A stretch of DNA of 43,128 bases from an uncultured Prevotella sp. (lineage in GTDB: Bacteria; Bacteroidota; Bacteroidia; Bacteroidales; Bacteroidaceae): assembly GCA_946548065.1 (NCBI GenBank), contig CAMNPM010000019.1, positions 1 to 43,128 on the forward strand, given 5' to 3'. The translations under genes and the position numbers were made by a program. Under the pieces are notes generated by a model that was given only the letters and a program-made list of their open reading frames with translations, ran no database searches and was not told the DNA's origin. Shown here one piece after another: positions 8,907 through 17,977 of the stretch (positions are counted from its first letter, which is position 1; each line of letters begins with the position of its first letter).

Positions 8907-8937
8907 CAAAGATAGTGAATATTTTTTAATATTCAAA
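8907..8937 (-). promoter_or_regulatory. Promoter of the hybrid histidine kinase gene
   Basis: On the minus strand, -33 TTTG (8934-8937) and -7 TATCTTTG (8907-8914) are 19 bases apart. The predicted transcription start is about 20-25 bases before the ATG at 8879. This supports the shorter protein start. Confidence 0.8.
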
Positions 8938-8954
8938 AATAAAGGAGAAATTTT

Positions 8955-10169
8955 TTATCCTCGTTTTGCTTTTTCCCATGATCCGCTGGTGTCGTGCTGG
9001 ATAAGATACTTTACACCTTGGAACACGTTCATGTTCATAAATATAAAGTAATAAGGCACATACAAGTACTTGTTCTTGTTCCCGTTGCGGTAGAGCAACC
9101 ATCCACAGAGGGCTGCCAGATAGAACAGGAGCTGCAGGCATGCGATAATAAAATACACCATTCCGGCATTGAATGCTACGAGAGCGATGTTGAGCGGAAT
9201 GAGCAGTAGTAAGGCTAAAGGGGTGATAGTCCAGCGCAGGACGCGATGCGACACGAACTGGAAGGCAACGAGGCAGTGCTGCCAGTATTTTTGACTGCTG
9301 CTTTTGAAAGAGAAGGGCAGCATCATGTCTTTGAGCCACCAGATGCTCTGCAGTCCGCCAGCGGCGATGCGCCGTTTGCGTTTCGATTCTTCTTCCATGT
9401 TGGCAGAGCCGTACTCCATAGCATAGGCTTTGCTGCAATAGGCGATGCGGTAGCCTTTGTCGACCATTCGCATAGACATGACAAAGTCGTCGAGCAGTGC
9501 CGATTCGGGCATGGGCTCATAGAGTCGGGTGCGGATGGCGTTGAGTTCGCCCGCAGCACCCATTGCTGAATAAAGTTCGCTGTCCAGCTGCTTCAGTGTG
9601 CTCTCGTAGCGCCAGTAGAGTCCCTCGCCCTTGGCCGCGGTGTGGTTGTCAAAGCGGGCAAGGACGCGCTTCTCGCCTGCCACGCAGGCTACTTGTGGAT
9701 CCATGAAGCAACGCACAATCTCGCGCACGGCCTCAGGATTGAGCATGGTGTTGGCATCGGTCATGATGCTGAGGTCTGTTTTTACCATACTGATGCCGTG
9801 ATTGAGGGCTGCCGTCTTACCCCGTCGCTGGGGCGAGAATACCAATTCCACCTCAGGATAGCGTCCCAGGCGAGCGTTGGTCTCGTCGGTACTACCGTCA
9901 GTCACCCACATCACGTGCAGCTTGTCGGTAGGATAGTCTAACTGGCGGGTGTTGTCCATCTTCATGTCTACTACGTCTTGCTCGTTGTAGGCGCAGATGA
10001 GCAGCGTAACATGTGGTAACGCCTCGTCAGGAGGGAGTGCGTCGTTGGCGCGCTTCCCACTGACGAGACGCTTGATAGTCACCAGCAACCATAGTAGCAG
10101 CCCATATCCGATATAAGTATAGAATACGAGGAAGACACATGCCCAGAAGGCTATTTTCAGTGCTACCAT
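8955..10169 (-). CDS. Family 2 glycosyltransferase, membrane bound
   Basis: The 404-residue protein has an N-terminal hydrophobic segment (about 5-32), a GT-A domain with HVTLLICAYNEQ, WVTDGSTDET and the metal-binding MTDANTM, then a FKRKRRIA-like basic region and at least three C-terminal hydrophobic segments. This is the layout of processive or inner-membrane GT2 enzymes that build polysaccharides or glycolipids. The acceptor and sugar are not deducible. It begins 13 bases after rng on the same strand. The N-terminal start fits a signal-anchor followed by the catalytic domain in the cytoplasm. Confidence 0.87.
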   Translation of the reverse strand: MVALKIAFWACVFLVFYTYIGYGLLLWLLVTIKRLVSGKRANDALPPDEALPHVTLLICAYNEQDVVDMKMDNTRQLDYPTDKLHVMWVTDGSTDETNARLGRYPEVELVFSPQRRGKTAALNHGISMVKTDLSIMTDANTMLNPEAVREIVRCFMDPQVACVAGEKRVLARFDNHTAAKGEGLYWRYESTLKQLDSELYSAMGAAGELNAIRTRLYEPMPESALLDDFVMSMRMVDKGYRIAYCSKAYAMEYGSANMEEESKRKRRIAAGGLQSIWWLKDMMLPFSFKSSSQKYWQHCLVAFQFVSHRVLRWTITPLALLLLIPLNIALVAFNAGMVYFIIACLQLLFYLAALCGWLLYRNGNKNKYLYVPYYFIFMNMNVFQGVKYLIQHDTSGSWEKAKRG

Positions 10170-10182
10170 GATGCAAACGGTG

Positions 10183-11763
10183 TTAAGAGTTCGTTTCTAT
10201 TTCTTCCTGCATGTCGATGAACTGGCGGTCCTTGTCGTAGAATTCGTACTGTAGGAAAGCCAGTTTCTGTGACGGGATGATGCGTACGCCCATTCCGTAT
10301 TTCATCTGCCACTGACGTTTTAGCGACCAGAGTCCCTGGTTGATGTAGGCAGCGACATAGGGATGAACGTGCAGATAGAACTTCCGTATACCAATCTTGT
10401 TGACCAGGCGGTCAATTTTGCTCTCCAGTTGGTCTGTAAACAGGATAGACGACTTAATCTTACCCTTGCCGAAGCAGGTGGGGCAGGTTTCTTCTACGTT
10501 GACATCCATCGCCGGACGTACGCGCTGTCGCGTAATCTGCATGAGTCCGAACTTGCTCAGTGGCAGGATGTTGTGGCGTGCTCTGTCTTTCTGCATGTTC
10601 TTGCACATGCGCTCATAGAGCATCTGACGGTCTTCGGCCAGGTTCATGTCGATGAAGTCGACCACGATGATGCCTCCCATGTCGCGGAGTCGAAGCTGGC
10701 GTGCCAGCTCGTCGGCAGCACCCAGGTTTACCTCCAGTGCATTGGCTTCCTGTCCGTTTTCTGCGCGAGTGCGATTGCCCGAGTTGACGTCTACAACATG
10801 CATGGCTTCGGTGTGCTGGATGATGAGATATGCTCCACGCTTGTAGTTGACCGTACGTCCGAAGCTCGACTTGAGCTGCTTGGTGACATTGAAGTTGTCG
10901 AAGATAGGCACGTTGCCTGTATACATCTTCACTATCTCCTGCTTGTCGGGTGCGATGAGTCCTACGTAATCCCTGATCTGGTGGAAGATATCCTCGTCGT
11001 TGACGTAGATGCCGTCGTAGGTAGGGTCGAAGACATCGCGCAACAGGGCTACGGCCCTGCTTGTTTCTTCATACACCATCTGTGGTGTCTTGGTGGCCTT
11101 CTGTGCCTTTGTGATGGCATCTTCCCAGCGTTTCACGAGTGTCTTCATTTCCTTGTCGAGCTCTGCTACCCGTTTGCCTTCGGCTGATGTCCTGACGATG
11201 ACACCGAAGTTCTTTGGGCGGATGCTCTGTACAAGTTGTTTCAGACGGGCTCTTTCCTCGCCTTTTTTGATTTTAGATGAAACCGAAACCTTGTCGCCAA
11301 AAGGCATAAGCACCATGTAACGGCCTGCGAAGCTCAGTTCGGCAGTCAGGCGCGGACCCTTTGTCGAGATGGGTTCCTTTACTACCTGTACCAGAATCTC
11401 CTGACCTTGCTTCAGGGTGTTCTGCACACTTCCTTCCTTGGGAAGATCGGGCAGCCGTTGTGCTTTTGTGATGGGATAAAGTTTCTTCTTGTCGCTTTGT
11501 ACCTGTTTAAGGTATTTCTCGTAAGAGCTGAATTGAGTGCCAAGGTCGAGATAGTGCAGGAAGGCATCGCGCTCAGAGCCTACATCTACGAAGCAGGCAT
11601 TGAGCCCGGGCATGAGCTTGCGCACTTTGCCCAGATAGATGTTGCCCACCGAATAGCTTGCTTCCTGTCGCTTCTCGTTCTGGTATTCCACCAGGTTCTT
11701 GTCTTCGAGCAGCGCAATGGAAATCTCTTTCGGCTGGACATCGATGATGAGTTCGCTTGTCAT
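10183..11763 (-). CDS. rng: Ribonuclease G/E family
   Basis: The 526-residue protein is an RNase G/E endoribonuclease that cleaves single-stranded RNA and processes rRNA. Visible are the N-terminal S1 region (about 35-120, with SYSVGNIYLGKVRKLMPG), the catalytic region GGIIVVDFIDMNLAEDRQ with its two metal-binding aspartates, and the zinc-link cysteines in CPTCFGKG near the C-terminus. The C-terminal scaffold arm of E. coli RNase E is absent, so it is RNase G-sized. A 116-base leader separates it from the small basic gene and contains an inverted repeat. It is co-directional with the glycosyltransferase gene that follows. Confidence 0.93.
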   Translation of the reverse strand: MTSELIIDVQPKEISIALLEDKNLVEYQNEKRQEASYSVGNIYLGKVRKLMPGLNACFVDVGSERDAFLHYLDLGTQFSSYEKYLKQVQSDKKKLYPITKAQRLPDLPKEGSVQNTLKQGQEILVQVVKEPISTKGPRLTAELSFAGRYMVLMPFGDKVSVSSKIKKGEERARLKQLVQSIRPKNFGVIVRTSAEGKRVAELDKEMKTLVKRWEDAITKAQKATKTPQMVYEETSRAVALLRDVFDPTYDGIYVNDEDIFHQIRDYVGLIAPDKQEIVKMYTGNVPIFDNFNVTKQLKSSFGRTVNYKRGAYLIIQHTEAMHVVDVNSGNRTRAENGQEANALEVNLGAADELARQLRLRDMGGIIVVDFIDMNLAEDRQMLYERMCKNMQKDRARHNILPLSKFGLMQITRQRVRPAMDVNVEETCPTCFGKGKIKSSILFTDQLESKIDRLVNKIGIRKFYLHVHPYVAAYINQGLWSLKRQWQMKYGMGVRIIPSQKLAFLQYEFYDKDRQFIDMQEEIETNS

Positions 11764-11799
11764 TGTCCTCTCCTTGTTTTTGGGGTTGTTTTCAATTTT

Positions 11800-11846
11800 A
11801 AAGGAGCATACCTTTGAAGCCTGTCGCTCCTCAGGTACACTCCTTT
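11800..11846 (-). promoter_or_regulatory. Inverted repeat in the rng leader
   Basis: AAAGGAG at 11800-11806 pairs with CTCCTTT at 11840-11846, enclosing a region that can form an inner hairpin. It lies between the stop of the small basic gene and the rng start. It may be a terminator for the upstream HU transcript or a 5' structure in the rng mRNA; RNase E of E. coli is autoregulated through its 5' leader. The choice is open. Confidence 0.4.
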
Positions 11847-11879
11847 CATTACTCTCTTACTGTCAGTCAGAACAGTGAT

Positions 11880-11969
11880 TTACTTGCTCTTATGACGATT
11901 CTTGCGCAGTCTCTTCTTGCGCTTGTGAGTAGCCATCTTGTGGCCCTTCTTCTTCTTTCCGTTTGGCAT
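11880..11969 (-). CDS. 29-residue basic protein of AURKAIP1/COX24 (mS38-like) type
   Basis: A 29-codon frame encodes an extremely basic peptide (more than half Lys/Arg/His) that begins MPNGKKKKGHKMATHKRKKR. Short proteins of this pattern are widespread in Bacteroidetes and are annotated as AURKAIP1/COX24-domain proteins, related to mitochondrial ribosomal protein mS38, whose fragment contacts rRNA. The gene lies 27 bases after HU and 116 bases before rng, consistent with a translation-linked role. The DNA ends in a simple TAA. It is easily missed because of its size, but the composition and context argue that it is real. Confidence 0.8.
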   Translation of the reverse strand: MPNGKKKKGHKMATHKRKKRLRKNRHKSK

Positions 11970-11996
11970 AATCTTTAATAATTATTAGTTTGTGAA

Positions 11997-12272
11997 TTAT
12001 TTCATTTTCTCGATAAAGCTTTTTGCGGGCTTGAAGGCCGGAATGTCGTGGGCGTCTATCACCATTGTGGTGTTTCTTGAAATATTGCGAGCTGTCTTCT
12101 GGGCACGATGCTTGATGGTAAACGTGCCGAAGCCGCGCAGGTAGACATTCTCTTTTTCTACGGCCATACTAGTGCGAATCTCACTCATAAAAGCTTCGAC
12201 GACAACCGCTACGTCCTTCTTGGGAAGACCTGTCGTCTCTACAATCTTGCTAATGATATCTGCTTTTGTCAT
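11997..12272 (-). CDS. HU family DNA-binding protein
   Basis: This 91-residue protein has the HU/IHF fold: an N-terminal helical part (MTKADIISKIVETTGLPKKDV) and the beta-arm region with GFGTFTIKHR and the arm tip RNTTMVIDAHDIPAFKPAKSF in two pieces. It bends DNA and compacts the nucleoid as a dimer. I chose the ATG at 12270-12272; the frame extends to 12326 but that part overlaps the -7 box at 12308-12315. It is divergent from pyk. Confidence 0.93.
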   Translation of the reverse strand: MTKADIISKIVETTGLPKKDVAVVVEAFMSEIRTSMAVEKENVYLRGFGTFTIKHRAQKTARNISRNTTMVIDAHDIPAFKPAKSFIEKMK

Positions 12273-12307
12273 TGCTGTATTTTGTTTGTATTTCTGATTT
12301 CGGAGTG

Positions 12308-12315
12308 CAAAGTTA
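12308..12315 (-). promoter_or_regulatory. HU gene -7 promoter element
   Basis: Minus-strand TAACTTTG lies 36 bases before the HU ATG. No convincing -33 TTTG is seen, so only the -7 box is claimed. The divergent pyk promoter is about 60 bases away. Confidence 0.6.
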
Positions 12316-12377
12316 CTAATTTTCAACGTGATATGAAAATATTATTGGCATTTTTTTCTGAAAAAATATATTTTTCG

Positions 12378-12385
12378 TACCTTTG
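12378..12385 (+). promoter_or_regulatory. pyk -7 promoter element
   Basis: TACCTTTG occurs 27 bases before the pyk ATG. An exact -33 TTTG is not seen; a T-rich stretch occupies that position. Confidence 0.65.
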
Positions 12386-12411
12386 CACCCTAAAAATATC
12401 AATTTTACAAC

Positions 12412-13848
12412 ATGAAACAGACCAAAATAGTAGCTTCGGTGAGCGATAGGCGCTGCGATGTGGACTTCATCCGTCAGCTTTTCAATGCGGGTGTCAATGT
12501 AGTGCGAATGAATACTGCCCATGCCTCGAAGGAGGGTATTATAAATATAATAAGGAACGTGCGCGAGGTGAGCAATCACATCGGTATTCTTATCGACACG
12601 AAAGGTCCAGAGGTGCGCACCACTGGCTGCGAGGCCCCCATCGAATACAAGACGGGCGATGTAGTGAAGATCTTCGGACGTCCGGATGTGGCCAGTACTC
12701 ACGACATCGTCAATCTCTCGTATGCCAACTTTGCAGCCGATGTCTATGAGGGATGCCACATCCTGTTTGACGACGGTGCGCTCGACATGCAGGTAATAGG
12801 AATCAATGGTCCTGCCGTTATTGCCCAGGTGATGAACGATGGCGTACTGGGTTCGCATAAGAGTGTCAATGTGCCAGGTGTGCATATTGCCCTACCGCCA
12901 CTTACAGATAAAGACAGGAAAAACATCATGCTGGCTATTGAACAAGACATTGATTTCATAGCTCACTCCTTTGTCCGCTCGGCAGCTGACGTACGTGCCG
13001 TACAGGCCATACTGGATGCTTTCAACTCAGACATCAAGATCATATCGAAGATAGAGAACCAGGAGGGTGTAGACAATATCGACGAGATTATTGATGCCTC
13101 CTATGGCATCATGATAGCACGTGGCGACCTGGGTATCGAGGTGCCCATTGAGCGCATACCTGGTATTCAGCGGCAGATTATCCGCAAGTGTATTGAGAAG
13201 AAGAAGCCCGTCATCGTGGCTACCCAGATGCTGCACTCTATGATACAGAACCCTCGTCCCACACGAGCCGAGGTGACGGATATCGCCAATGCCATCTATT
13301 CCAGTGCCGACGCTCTGATGCTTTCTGGCGAGACAGCCAGCGGCAAGTATCCCGTAGAGGCTGTACAGACGATGGCCACTATTGCTGAGCAGGCAGAGAA
13401 GGACCGTATGAACCATTCGTACATCGCTCCTCTATCGGAGGTCAGCAACATTCGCGAGTTCATGGCCCATGCAGCCATCGAGGCAACGGAGAAGATTGGC
13501 GTCAAGGGCATCATCACCGACTCGTCGACAGGTATCACCGCACGCCAGCTGGCCGCCTTCAGAGGACTGCATCCCGTGTTGGCCATCTGCTACAACGACA
13601 AGCTGCAGCGTCTGCTGAACCTCTCTTATGGCGTCATACCTGTATACCATAAGGAGCATATCGGCTCCGAGCAGCTGTTCCTTGCTGCTGTGCGAATGTT
13701 GCGGCAAAAAGGCTTTGTGGATCTTGACGACAAGATAGCCTATCTGAGCGGGAACGTTGGAGCAGGCGGTAGCACGAAGTTTCTTGAGGTCAACACCGTC
13801 AAGGAGGTGTTCGAGCAGAACTATCAGTTCCACTTGCCTAAAGTGTAA
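12412..13848 (+). CDS. pyk: Pyruvate kinase
   Basis: This 478-residue enzyme converts phosphoenolpyruvate and ADP to pyruvate and ATP, the last step of glycolysis. Seen are LIDTKGPEVRT (Asp-Thr and the Glu linked to K+ dependence), the catalytic-lysine region SKIENQEG, MIARGDLGIEVP and the signature region VATQMLHSMIQNPRPTRAE. At the K+ site the usual N-F-S-H is N-T-A-H: Asn34 is kept but Ser36 is Ala. A C-terminal domain of normal length (about 355-478) is present. The gene is divergent from HU and followed by the ABC-F gene 34 bases on. Confidence 0.95.
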   Translation: MKQTKIVASVSDRRCDVDFIRQLFNAGVNVVRMNTAHASKEGIINIIRNVREVSNHIGILIDTKGPEVRTTGCEAPIEYKTGDVVKIFGRPDVASTHDIVNLSYANFAADVYEGCHILFDDGALDMQVIGINGPAVIAQVMNDGVLGSHKSVNVPGVHIALPPLTDKDRKNIMLAIEQDIDFIAHSFVRSAADVRAVQAILDAFNSDIKIISKIENQEGVDNIDEIIDASYGIMIARGDLGIEVPIERIPGIQRQIIRKCIEKKKPVIVATQMLHSMIQNPRPTRAEVTDIANAIYSSADALMLSGETASGKYPVEAVQTMATIAEQAEKDRMNHSYIAPLSEVSNIREFMAHAAIEATEKIGVKGIITDSSTGITARQLAAFRGLHPVLAICYNDKLQRLLNLSYGVIPVYHKEHIGSEQLFLAAVRMLRQKGFVDLDDKIAYLSGNVGAGGSTKFLEVNTVKEVFEQNYQFHLPKV

Positions 13849-13882
13849 ACAGCCACATTCCATCTAAAATAGACAACAACAA

Positions 13883-15853
13883 ATGATATCCGTAGAATCA
13901 CTTCGCGTAGAGTTTGGCGTCAAACCCCTGTTCAGCGATGCCAGTTTCGTGGTGAACGACCGCGACCGCATAGCCCTTGTGGGCAAAAACGGGGCAGGCA
14001 AGTCTACGCTGCTCAAGATACTTTGCGGCAGACAGCAGCCTACTTCAGGCACCATCAGTATTCCTAACGACACACGTATAGGCTATTTGCCACAGGTGAT
14101 GGTGCTGCAGGACGACACTACCGTTCGTCAGGAGGCTCAGAAGGCTTTTGCCGATGTGGCAAAGATGAAAGCCCATGTGGATGCCCTGCAGCAGCAGATG
14201 GCAGAACGTACCGACTATGAAAGCCAGGATTATATGGAGCTGGTGGATAGCTTCACCCAGGCTCACGACCGCTATATGATGATGGGAGCTGACGGCAAGG
14301 AAGCAGAAATGGAACGCACGCTGACCGGACTGGGCTTTCTGCGTTCAGACTTCGACCGGCCTACCAGCGAATTCTCTGGAGGCTGGCGCATGCGAATCGA
14401 ACTTGCCAAGATCCTGCTGGAGCGCCCTGATGTGCTGCTGCTCGACGAACCTACCAACCATCTGGACATCGAGTCAATCCAGTGGCTTGAGCAATTCCTG
14501 GCACAGTCGACCAGCGCCGTTGTGTTGGTTTCTCACGACAGAGCCTTTATAAATAATGTCTGCAATCGCACACTCGAGATATCGTGCGGACATATTATAG
14601 ACTACAAGGTGCGCTACGACGAGTACGTGCAACTGAGGCAAGAGCGTCGCGAACAGCAGCTCAGAGCCTACGAAAACCAGCAGAAGGAGATAGCCGACAT
14701 GAAGGCTTTCATAGAGCGCTTCCGCTATCAAGCCACTAAGGCGGTGCAGGTGCAGCAGAAAATCAAGCAGCTGGAGAAGATAGTTCCCATCGAGGTGGAC
14801 GAGATAGATACGTCAGCCATGCACCTGAAGTTTCCGCCCTGTCTGCGCTCAGGCGATTATCCCGTCATCTGCGAAGATGTGCGCAAGATGTATTCTCATG
14901 TGGTGTTCGACCACGTGAACCTGACCATCAAGCGCGGCGAGAAGGTTGCCTTCGTAGGCAAGAACGGTGAGGGCAAGTCTACGCTTGTCAAGTGTATCAT
15001 GGGCGAAATACCATTCGAGGGTCATCTGAAGATAGGCCACAACGTCCAGATAGGATACTTTGCCCAGAACCAGGCCCAACTACTGGATGAGTCGCTGACT
15101 GTATACCAGACAATAGACTATGTGGCCAAGGGAGAAGTACGACTGCGAATTAACGACATTCTGGGCGCCTTCATGTTTGGCGGCGAGGCTTCAGACAAGA
15201 AGGTGAAAGTGCTCAGCGGCGGTGAGCGCAGCCGACTGGCCATGATACGACTTCTGCTGGAACCCGTCAACCTGCTGATACTCGACGAACCCACCAACCA
15301 TCTGGATATGGCGTCGAAGGATGTACTGAAGGAAGCCATTCGGGCTTTCGACGGTACAGCCATCATCGTCAGCCACGACAGAGAGTTTCTCGACGGGCTG
15401 GTGACAAAGGTCTACGAGTTTGGCGGAGGGAAAGTCAGGGAACATCTGGGCGGAATCTACGATTTCCTGCAATCTAAGCACATCACGGAGCTTCATGAGC
15501 TGAGCAAGGCGCAGGAAAATTCCCAGGGTGGGAATAATTCAGTCCCAGGGTGGGAACAAAATGTTCCCAGCGTGGGAATAAAAACTCCGCAGTCATCCAA
15601 AAGCCAGAGCTATGCAGAGCATAAGGAGCAGCAGAAGCTTCTGCGCAAGGCCGAGAAGGCAGTGGAAGAGTCGGAACGTAAGATATCCGACATGGAGCGC
15701 AGGCTGAAGGAACTCGACGCGCTGCTGATGAAGCCCGAGAATGCCTCAAACATGGAATTCGTTACAGAATACACCCAGACGAAGAGCGCTCTCGACAAGG
15801 AAGTGGAGCGCTGGGAACAGTTGTCGGAAGAATTGGAACAATTATCAAACTAA
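13883..15853 (+). CDS. ABC-F family ATPase
   Basis: The 656-residue protein has two ABC cassettes and no membrane segment, the layout of ribosome-associated ABC-F factors. Cassette 1 has GKNGAGKST (about 34-42), FSGGWRMR and LLLDEPTNHLD; cassette 2 has GKNGEGKST (about 359), LSGGERSRLAM and LILDEPTNHLD. The linker between them is the P-site tRNA interaction motif region, rich in Arg, Gln and Glu. A C-terminal coiled coil (about 570-656) is typical of Uup/YheS-like members. A linker near residues 546-565 contains three copies of a palindromic DNA repeat. ABC-F members either rescue stalled ribosomes or protect against antibiotics; which applies here is unknown. Confidence 0.92.
   Translation: MISVESLRVEFGVKPLFSDASFVVNDRDRIALVGKNGAGKSTLLKILCGRQQPTSGTISIPNDTRIGYLPQVMVLQDDTTVRQEAQKAFADVAKMKAHVDALQQQMAERTDYESQDYMELVDSFTQAHDRYMMMGADGKEAEMERTLTGLGFLRSDFDRPTSEFSGGWRMRIELAKILLERPDVLLLDEPTNHLDIESIQWLEQFLAQSTSAVVLVSHDRAFINNVCNRTLEISCGHIIDYKVRYDEYVQLRQERREQQLRAYENQQKEIADMKAFIERFRYQATKAVQVQQKIKQLEKIVPIEVDEIDTSAMHLKFPPCLRSGDYPVICEDVRKMYSHVVFDHVNLTIKRGEKVAFVGKNGEGKSTLVKCIMGEIPFEGHLKIGHNVQIGYFAQNQAQLLDESLTVYQTIDYVAKGEVRLRINDILGAFMFGGEASDKKVKVLSGGERSRLAMIRLLLEPVNLLILDEPTNHLDMASKDVLKEAIRAFDGTAIIVSHDREFLDGLVTKVYEFGGGKVREHLGGIYDFLQSKHITELHELSKAQENSQGGNNSVPGWEQNVPSVGIKTPQSSKSQSYAEHKEQQKLLRKAEKAVEESERKISDMERRLKELDALLMKPENASNMEFVTEYTQTKSALDKEVERWEQLSEELEQLSN
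15520..15578 (+). repeat. Three copies of a palindromic 15-mer inside the ABC-F gene
   Basis: Copies of TTCCCAGGGTGGGAA lie at 15520-15534, 15543-15556 (14 bases, first T replaced) and 15564-15578 (CGT variant). Each is nearly its own reverse complement. They sit in the linker between the second ATPase cassette and the C-terminal coiled coil, reading as repeated short peptides containing PGWE and PSVG. The insertion is in frame, so it looks tolerated. Confidence 0.85.
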
Positions 15854-15865
15854 ATAATTATTATA

Positions 15866-17896
15866 ATGAAGAAAAAACTATTGACTATCATGGCATTAGC
15901 GGTAACAAGCGTTACGGTTTCAGCACAGCAGCACTCAGGCATCAGCCTGGGTAATCTGGACACCAGTGTGCGTCCTCAGGACGACTTCTATCAGTATGCC
16001 TGTGGCGGATGGATGAAGGCTAATCCGCTGCCTGCAGCCTTTGCCCGCTACGGCAGTTTCGACCGTCTGAGCGAAGACAACAAGAAACGAATCAACGGTA
16101 TCCTGCAAGAACTGCTACAGAACAGCTATACTAAAGGAAGCATCGAGCAGCAACTGAGCGACCTCTATAAACTGGCAATGGATTCAGCCCGTCGCGAGCG
16201 TGAAGGACTGGCTCCCGTTATGGGTGTCATCAGACAGCTGGAAGCTGCTAAGACTAAGGAACAACTGTTTGACATCCAGCTTCAGATGGCTCCCTATGGC
16301 GAGCAGGAGTTCTTCTCTGCCTACATCGCAGCCGATGAAAAGAATGCCTCGCAAAACATCCTAAGCATCAGCCAGTCGGGTCTGACCCTGGGTCAGAAGG
16401 ACTACTATCTGGAGAACGACGAGGCTACAGCCAAGATTCGCGAAGCCTACAAGCAGCACATCGTACGCATGTTCCAGCTTTACGGCTTCAAGAAGTCGGT
16501 GGCACAGAAGAAGATGCGCAACATCCTGAAGGTGGAAACAGCTTTGGCCAAGGTATCGAAATCGAGCACAGAACTGCGCGACCCTATTGCCAACTACCAC
16601 AAAATGACCCTCCAGGAATTCAACAAGCGCTATCCCCACTTCCTGTTGGAAAAACAAGCTTTGGCAATGGGCGTAGCACTGGAATACATACAGGAGATGG
16701 TGGTGGGTCAGCCTGAGTTCATGGCTGCTGCCGACGAGCTGTTCAGCACCATGAAAGCCGATGAATATCGCGACGTGATGGAGTGGGGTATAATCGACGG
16801 CTCTACAGGTTATCTGAACGATGCAGTGCGTGGCGAGAGCTTCGAATTCTGGGGTAAGACGTTTGCCGGGCGCAAGGAGGACTATCCCCTCTGGCGCCGA
16901 GCTACCACCCAGGTGGAAGGTATGATGGGCGAAGCCTTGGGGCGCATCTATGTCAAGAAGTATTTCCCTGAAAGCTCGAAACAGCGCATGAAGACGCTGG
17001 TGGAGAACCTCCGTATAGCCCTTGGTGAGCGTATTGCAGCACAAGACTGGATGGACGATTCTACCAAGGTGAATGCGCTGTTGAAACTGAATACCTTCTA
17101 TGTGAAGATTGGCTATCCTGATCGCTGGAAGGATATGTCGACGCTGGCTATCGACCCTGAAAAATCTTACTATGACAACGTGAGGGAATGTCGTCGCTGG
17201 CAGCTTGCATGGCACATCAACCACACAGCAGGAAAACCTGTTGACCGCGATGACTGGTATATGACTCCCCAGACTGTTAATGCATACTATAACCCTACCA
17301 CGAACGAAATTTGCTTTCCAGCTGGTATACTGCAAGTTCCGTTCTTTGATCCCAATGCCGACGATGCTTTCAACTACGGAGCTATCGGTGTGGTGATTGG
17401 ACACGAAATGACGCACGGATTTGATGATCAGGGACGTCGTTTCGACAAAGATGGAAATATGCATGACTGGTGGAAAGAAGAAGATGCAAAAAACTTTATA
17501 GAACGAACAGACAGATATGCAGATTTCTTCTCTCGCATCAAGGTACTGCCCGACTTGAATGCCAACGGGCGCCTGACGCTGGGTGAGAACTTGGCAGATC
17601 ACGGCGGTCTGCAGGTAGCTTGGTATGCCTACAAGAATGCCACCAAGCGGCAGTCGCTGCCCGTTATCGACAACCTGACAGCCGACCAGCGTTTCTTCTT
17701 GGCCTATGCTGAAGTGTGGGCTGGCAATATCAATGAGGCAGAGATACGCAATCGCACCAAGAGCGACCCTCACTCCCTGAGTCGCTGGCGCGTCAATGGA
17801 GCACTGCCTCATATAGATATGTGGTATGATGCCTTTGGAGTGAAAGAAGGAGATAAAATGTTTGTTCCAAAGTCGGAAAGACTTACTCTCTGGTAA
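15866..17896 (+). CDS. M13 family metallopeptidase, secreted
   Basis: The 676-residue protein starts with a signal peptide (about 1-20, ending VSAQQ) and belongs to the neprilysin/PepO family. Seen are GNLDTSVRPQDDFYQYACGGW near residue 30 (split here for length: GNLDTSVRP then DDFYQYACGGW), the zinc motif HEMTHGFDD near residue 513 and the second zinc-ligand motif GENLADHGGLQ near 575. Such enzymes cleave peptides at hydrophobic residues in the periplasm or outside the cell. The extreme C-terminus ends LTLW where many members have a Cys near the end. It follows the ABC-F gene by 12 bases. Confidence 0.93.
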   Translation: MKKKLLTIMALAVTSVTVSAQQHSGISLGNLDTSVRPQDDFYQYACGGWMKANPLPAAFARYGSFDRLSEDNKKRINGILQELLQNSYTKGSIEQQLSDLYKLAMDSARREREGLAPVMGVIRQLEAAKTKEQLFDIQLQMAPYGEQEFFSAYIAADEKNASQNILSISQSGLTLGQKDYYLENDEATAKIREAYKQHIVRMFQLYGFKKSVAQKKMRNILKVETALAKVSKSSTELRDPIANYHKMTLQEFNKRYPHFLLEKQALAMGVALEYIQEMVVGQPEFMAAADELFSTMKADEYRDVMEWGIIDGSTGYLNDAVRGESFEFWGKTFAGRKEDYPLWRRATTQVEGMMGEALGRIYVKKYFPESSKQRMKTLVENLRIALGERIAAQDWMDDSTKVNALLKLNTFYVKIGYPDRWKDMSTLAIDPEKSYYDNVRECRRWQLAWHINHTAGKPVDRDDWYMTPQTVNAYYNPTTNEICFPAGILQVPFFDPNADDAFNYGAIGVVIGHEMTHGFDDQGRRFDKDGNMHDWWKEEDAKNFIERTDRYADFFSRIKVLPDLNANGRLTLGENLADHGGLQVAWYAYKNATKRQSLPVIDNLTADQRFFLAYAEVWAGNINEAEIRNRTKSDPHSLSRWRVNGALPHIDMWYDAFGVKEGDKMFVPKSERLTLW

Positions 17897-17945
17897 TAAA
17901 TACCAACTTTTAACAGCAAAAACAGAACGTTTTTCAAGAAAAATG

Positions 17946-17977
17946 CCGTCGTAAATATAAATTTACGGCGGTTTTTT
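17946..17977 (+). terminator. Rho-independent terminator of the pyk-ABC-F-M13 transcript
   Basis: CCGTCGTAAAT and ATTTACGGCGG pair with one G-T wobble and a 4-base loop, followed by six T at 17972-17977. It closes the transcript before the next promoter. Confidence 0.85.

Noticed and set aside
16361..17812. 483-residue open frame antisense to the M13 peptidase gene
   Set aside because: The sense strand has complete M13 motifs; the antisense frame shows no family motif and arises from GC-rich codon use.
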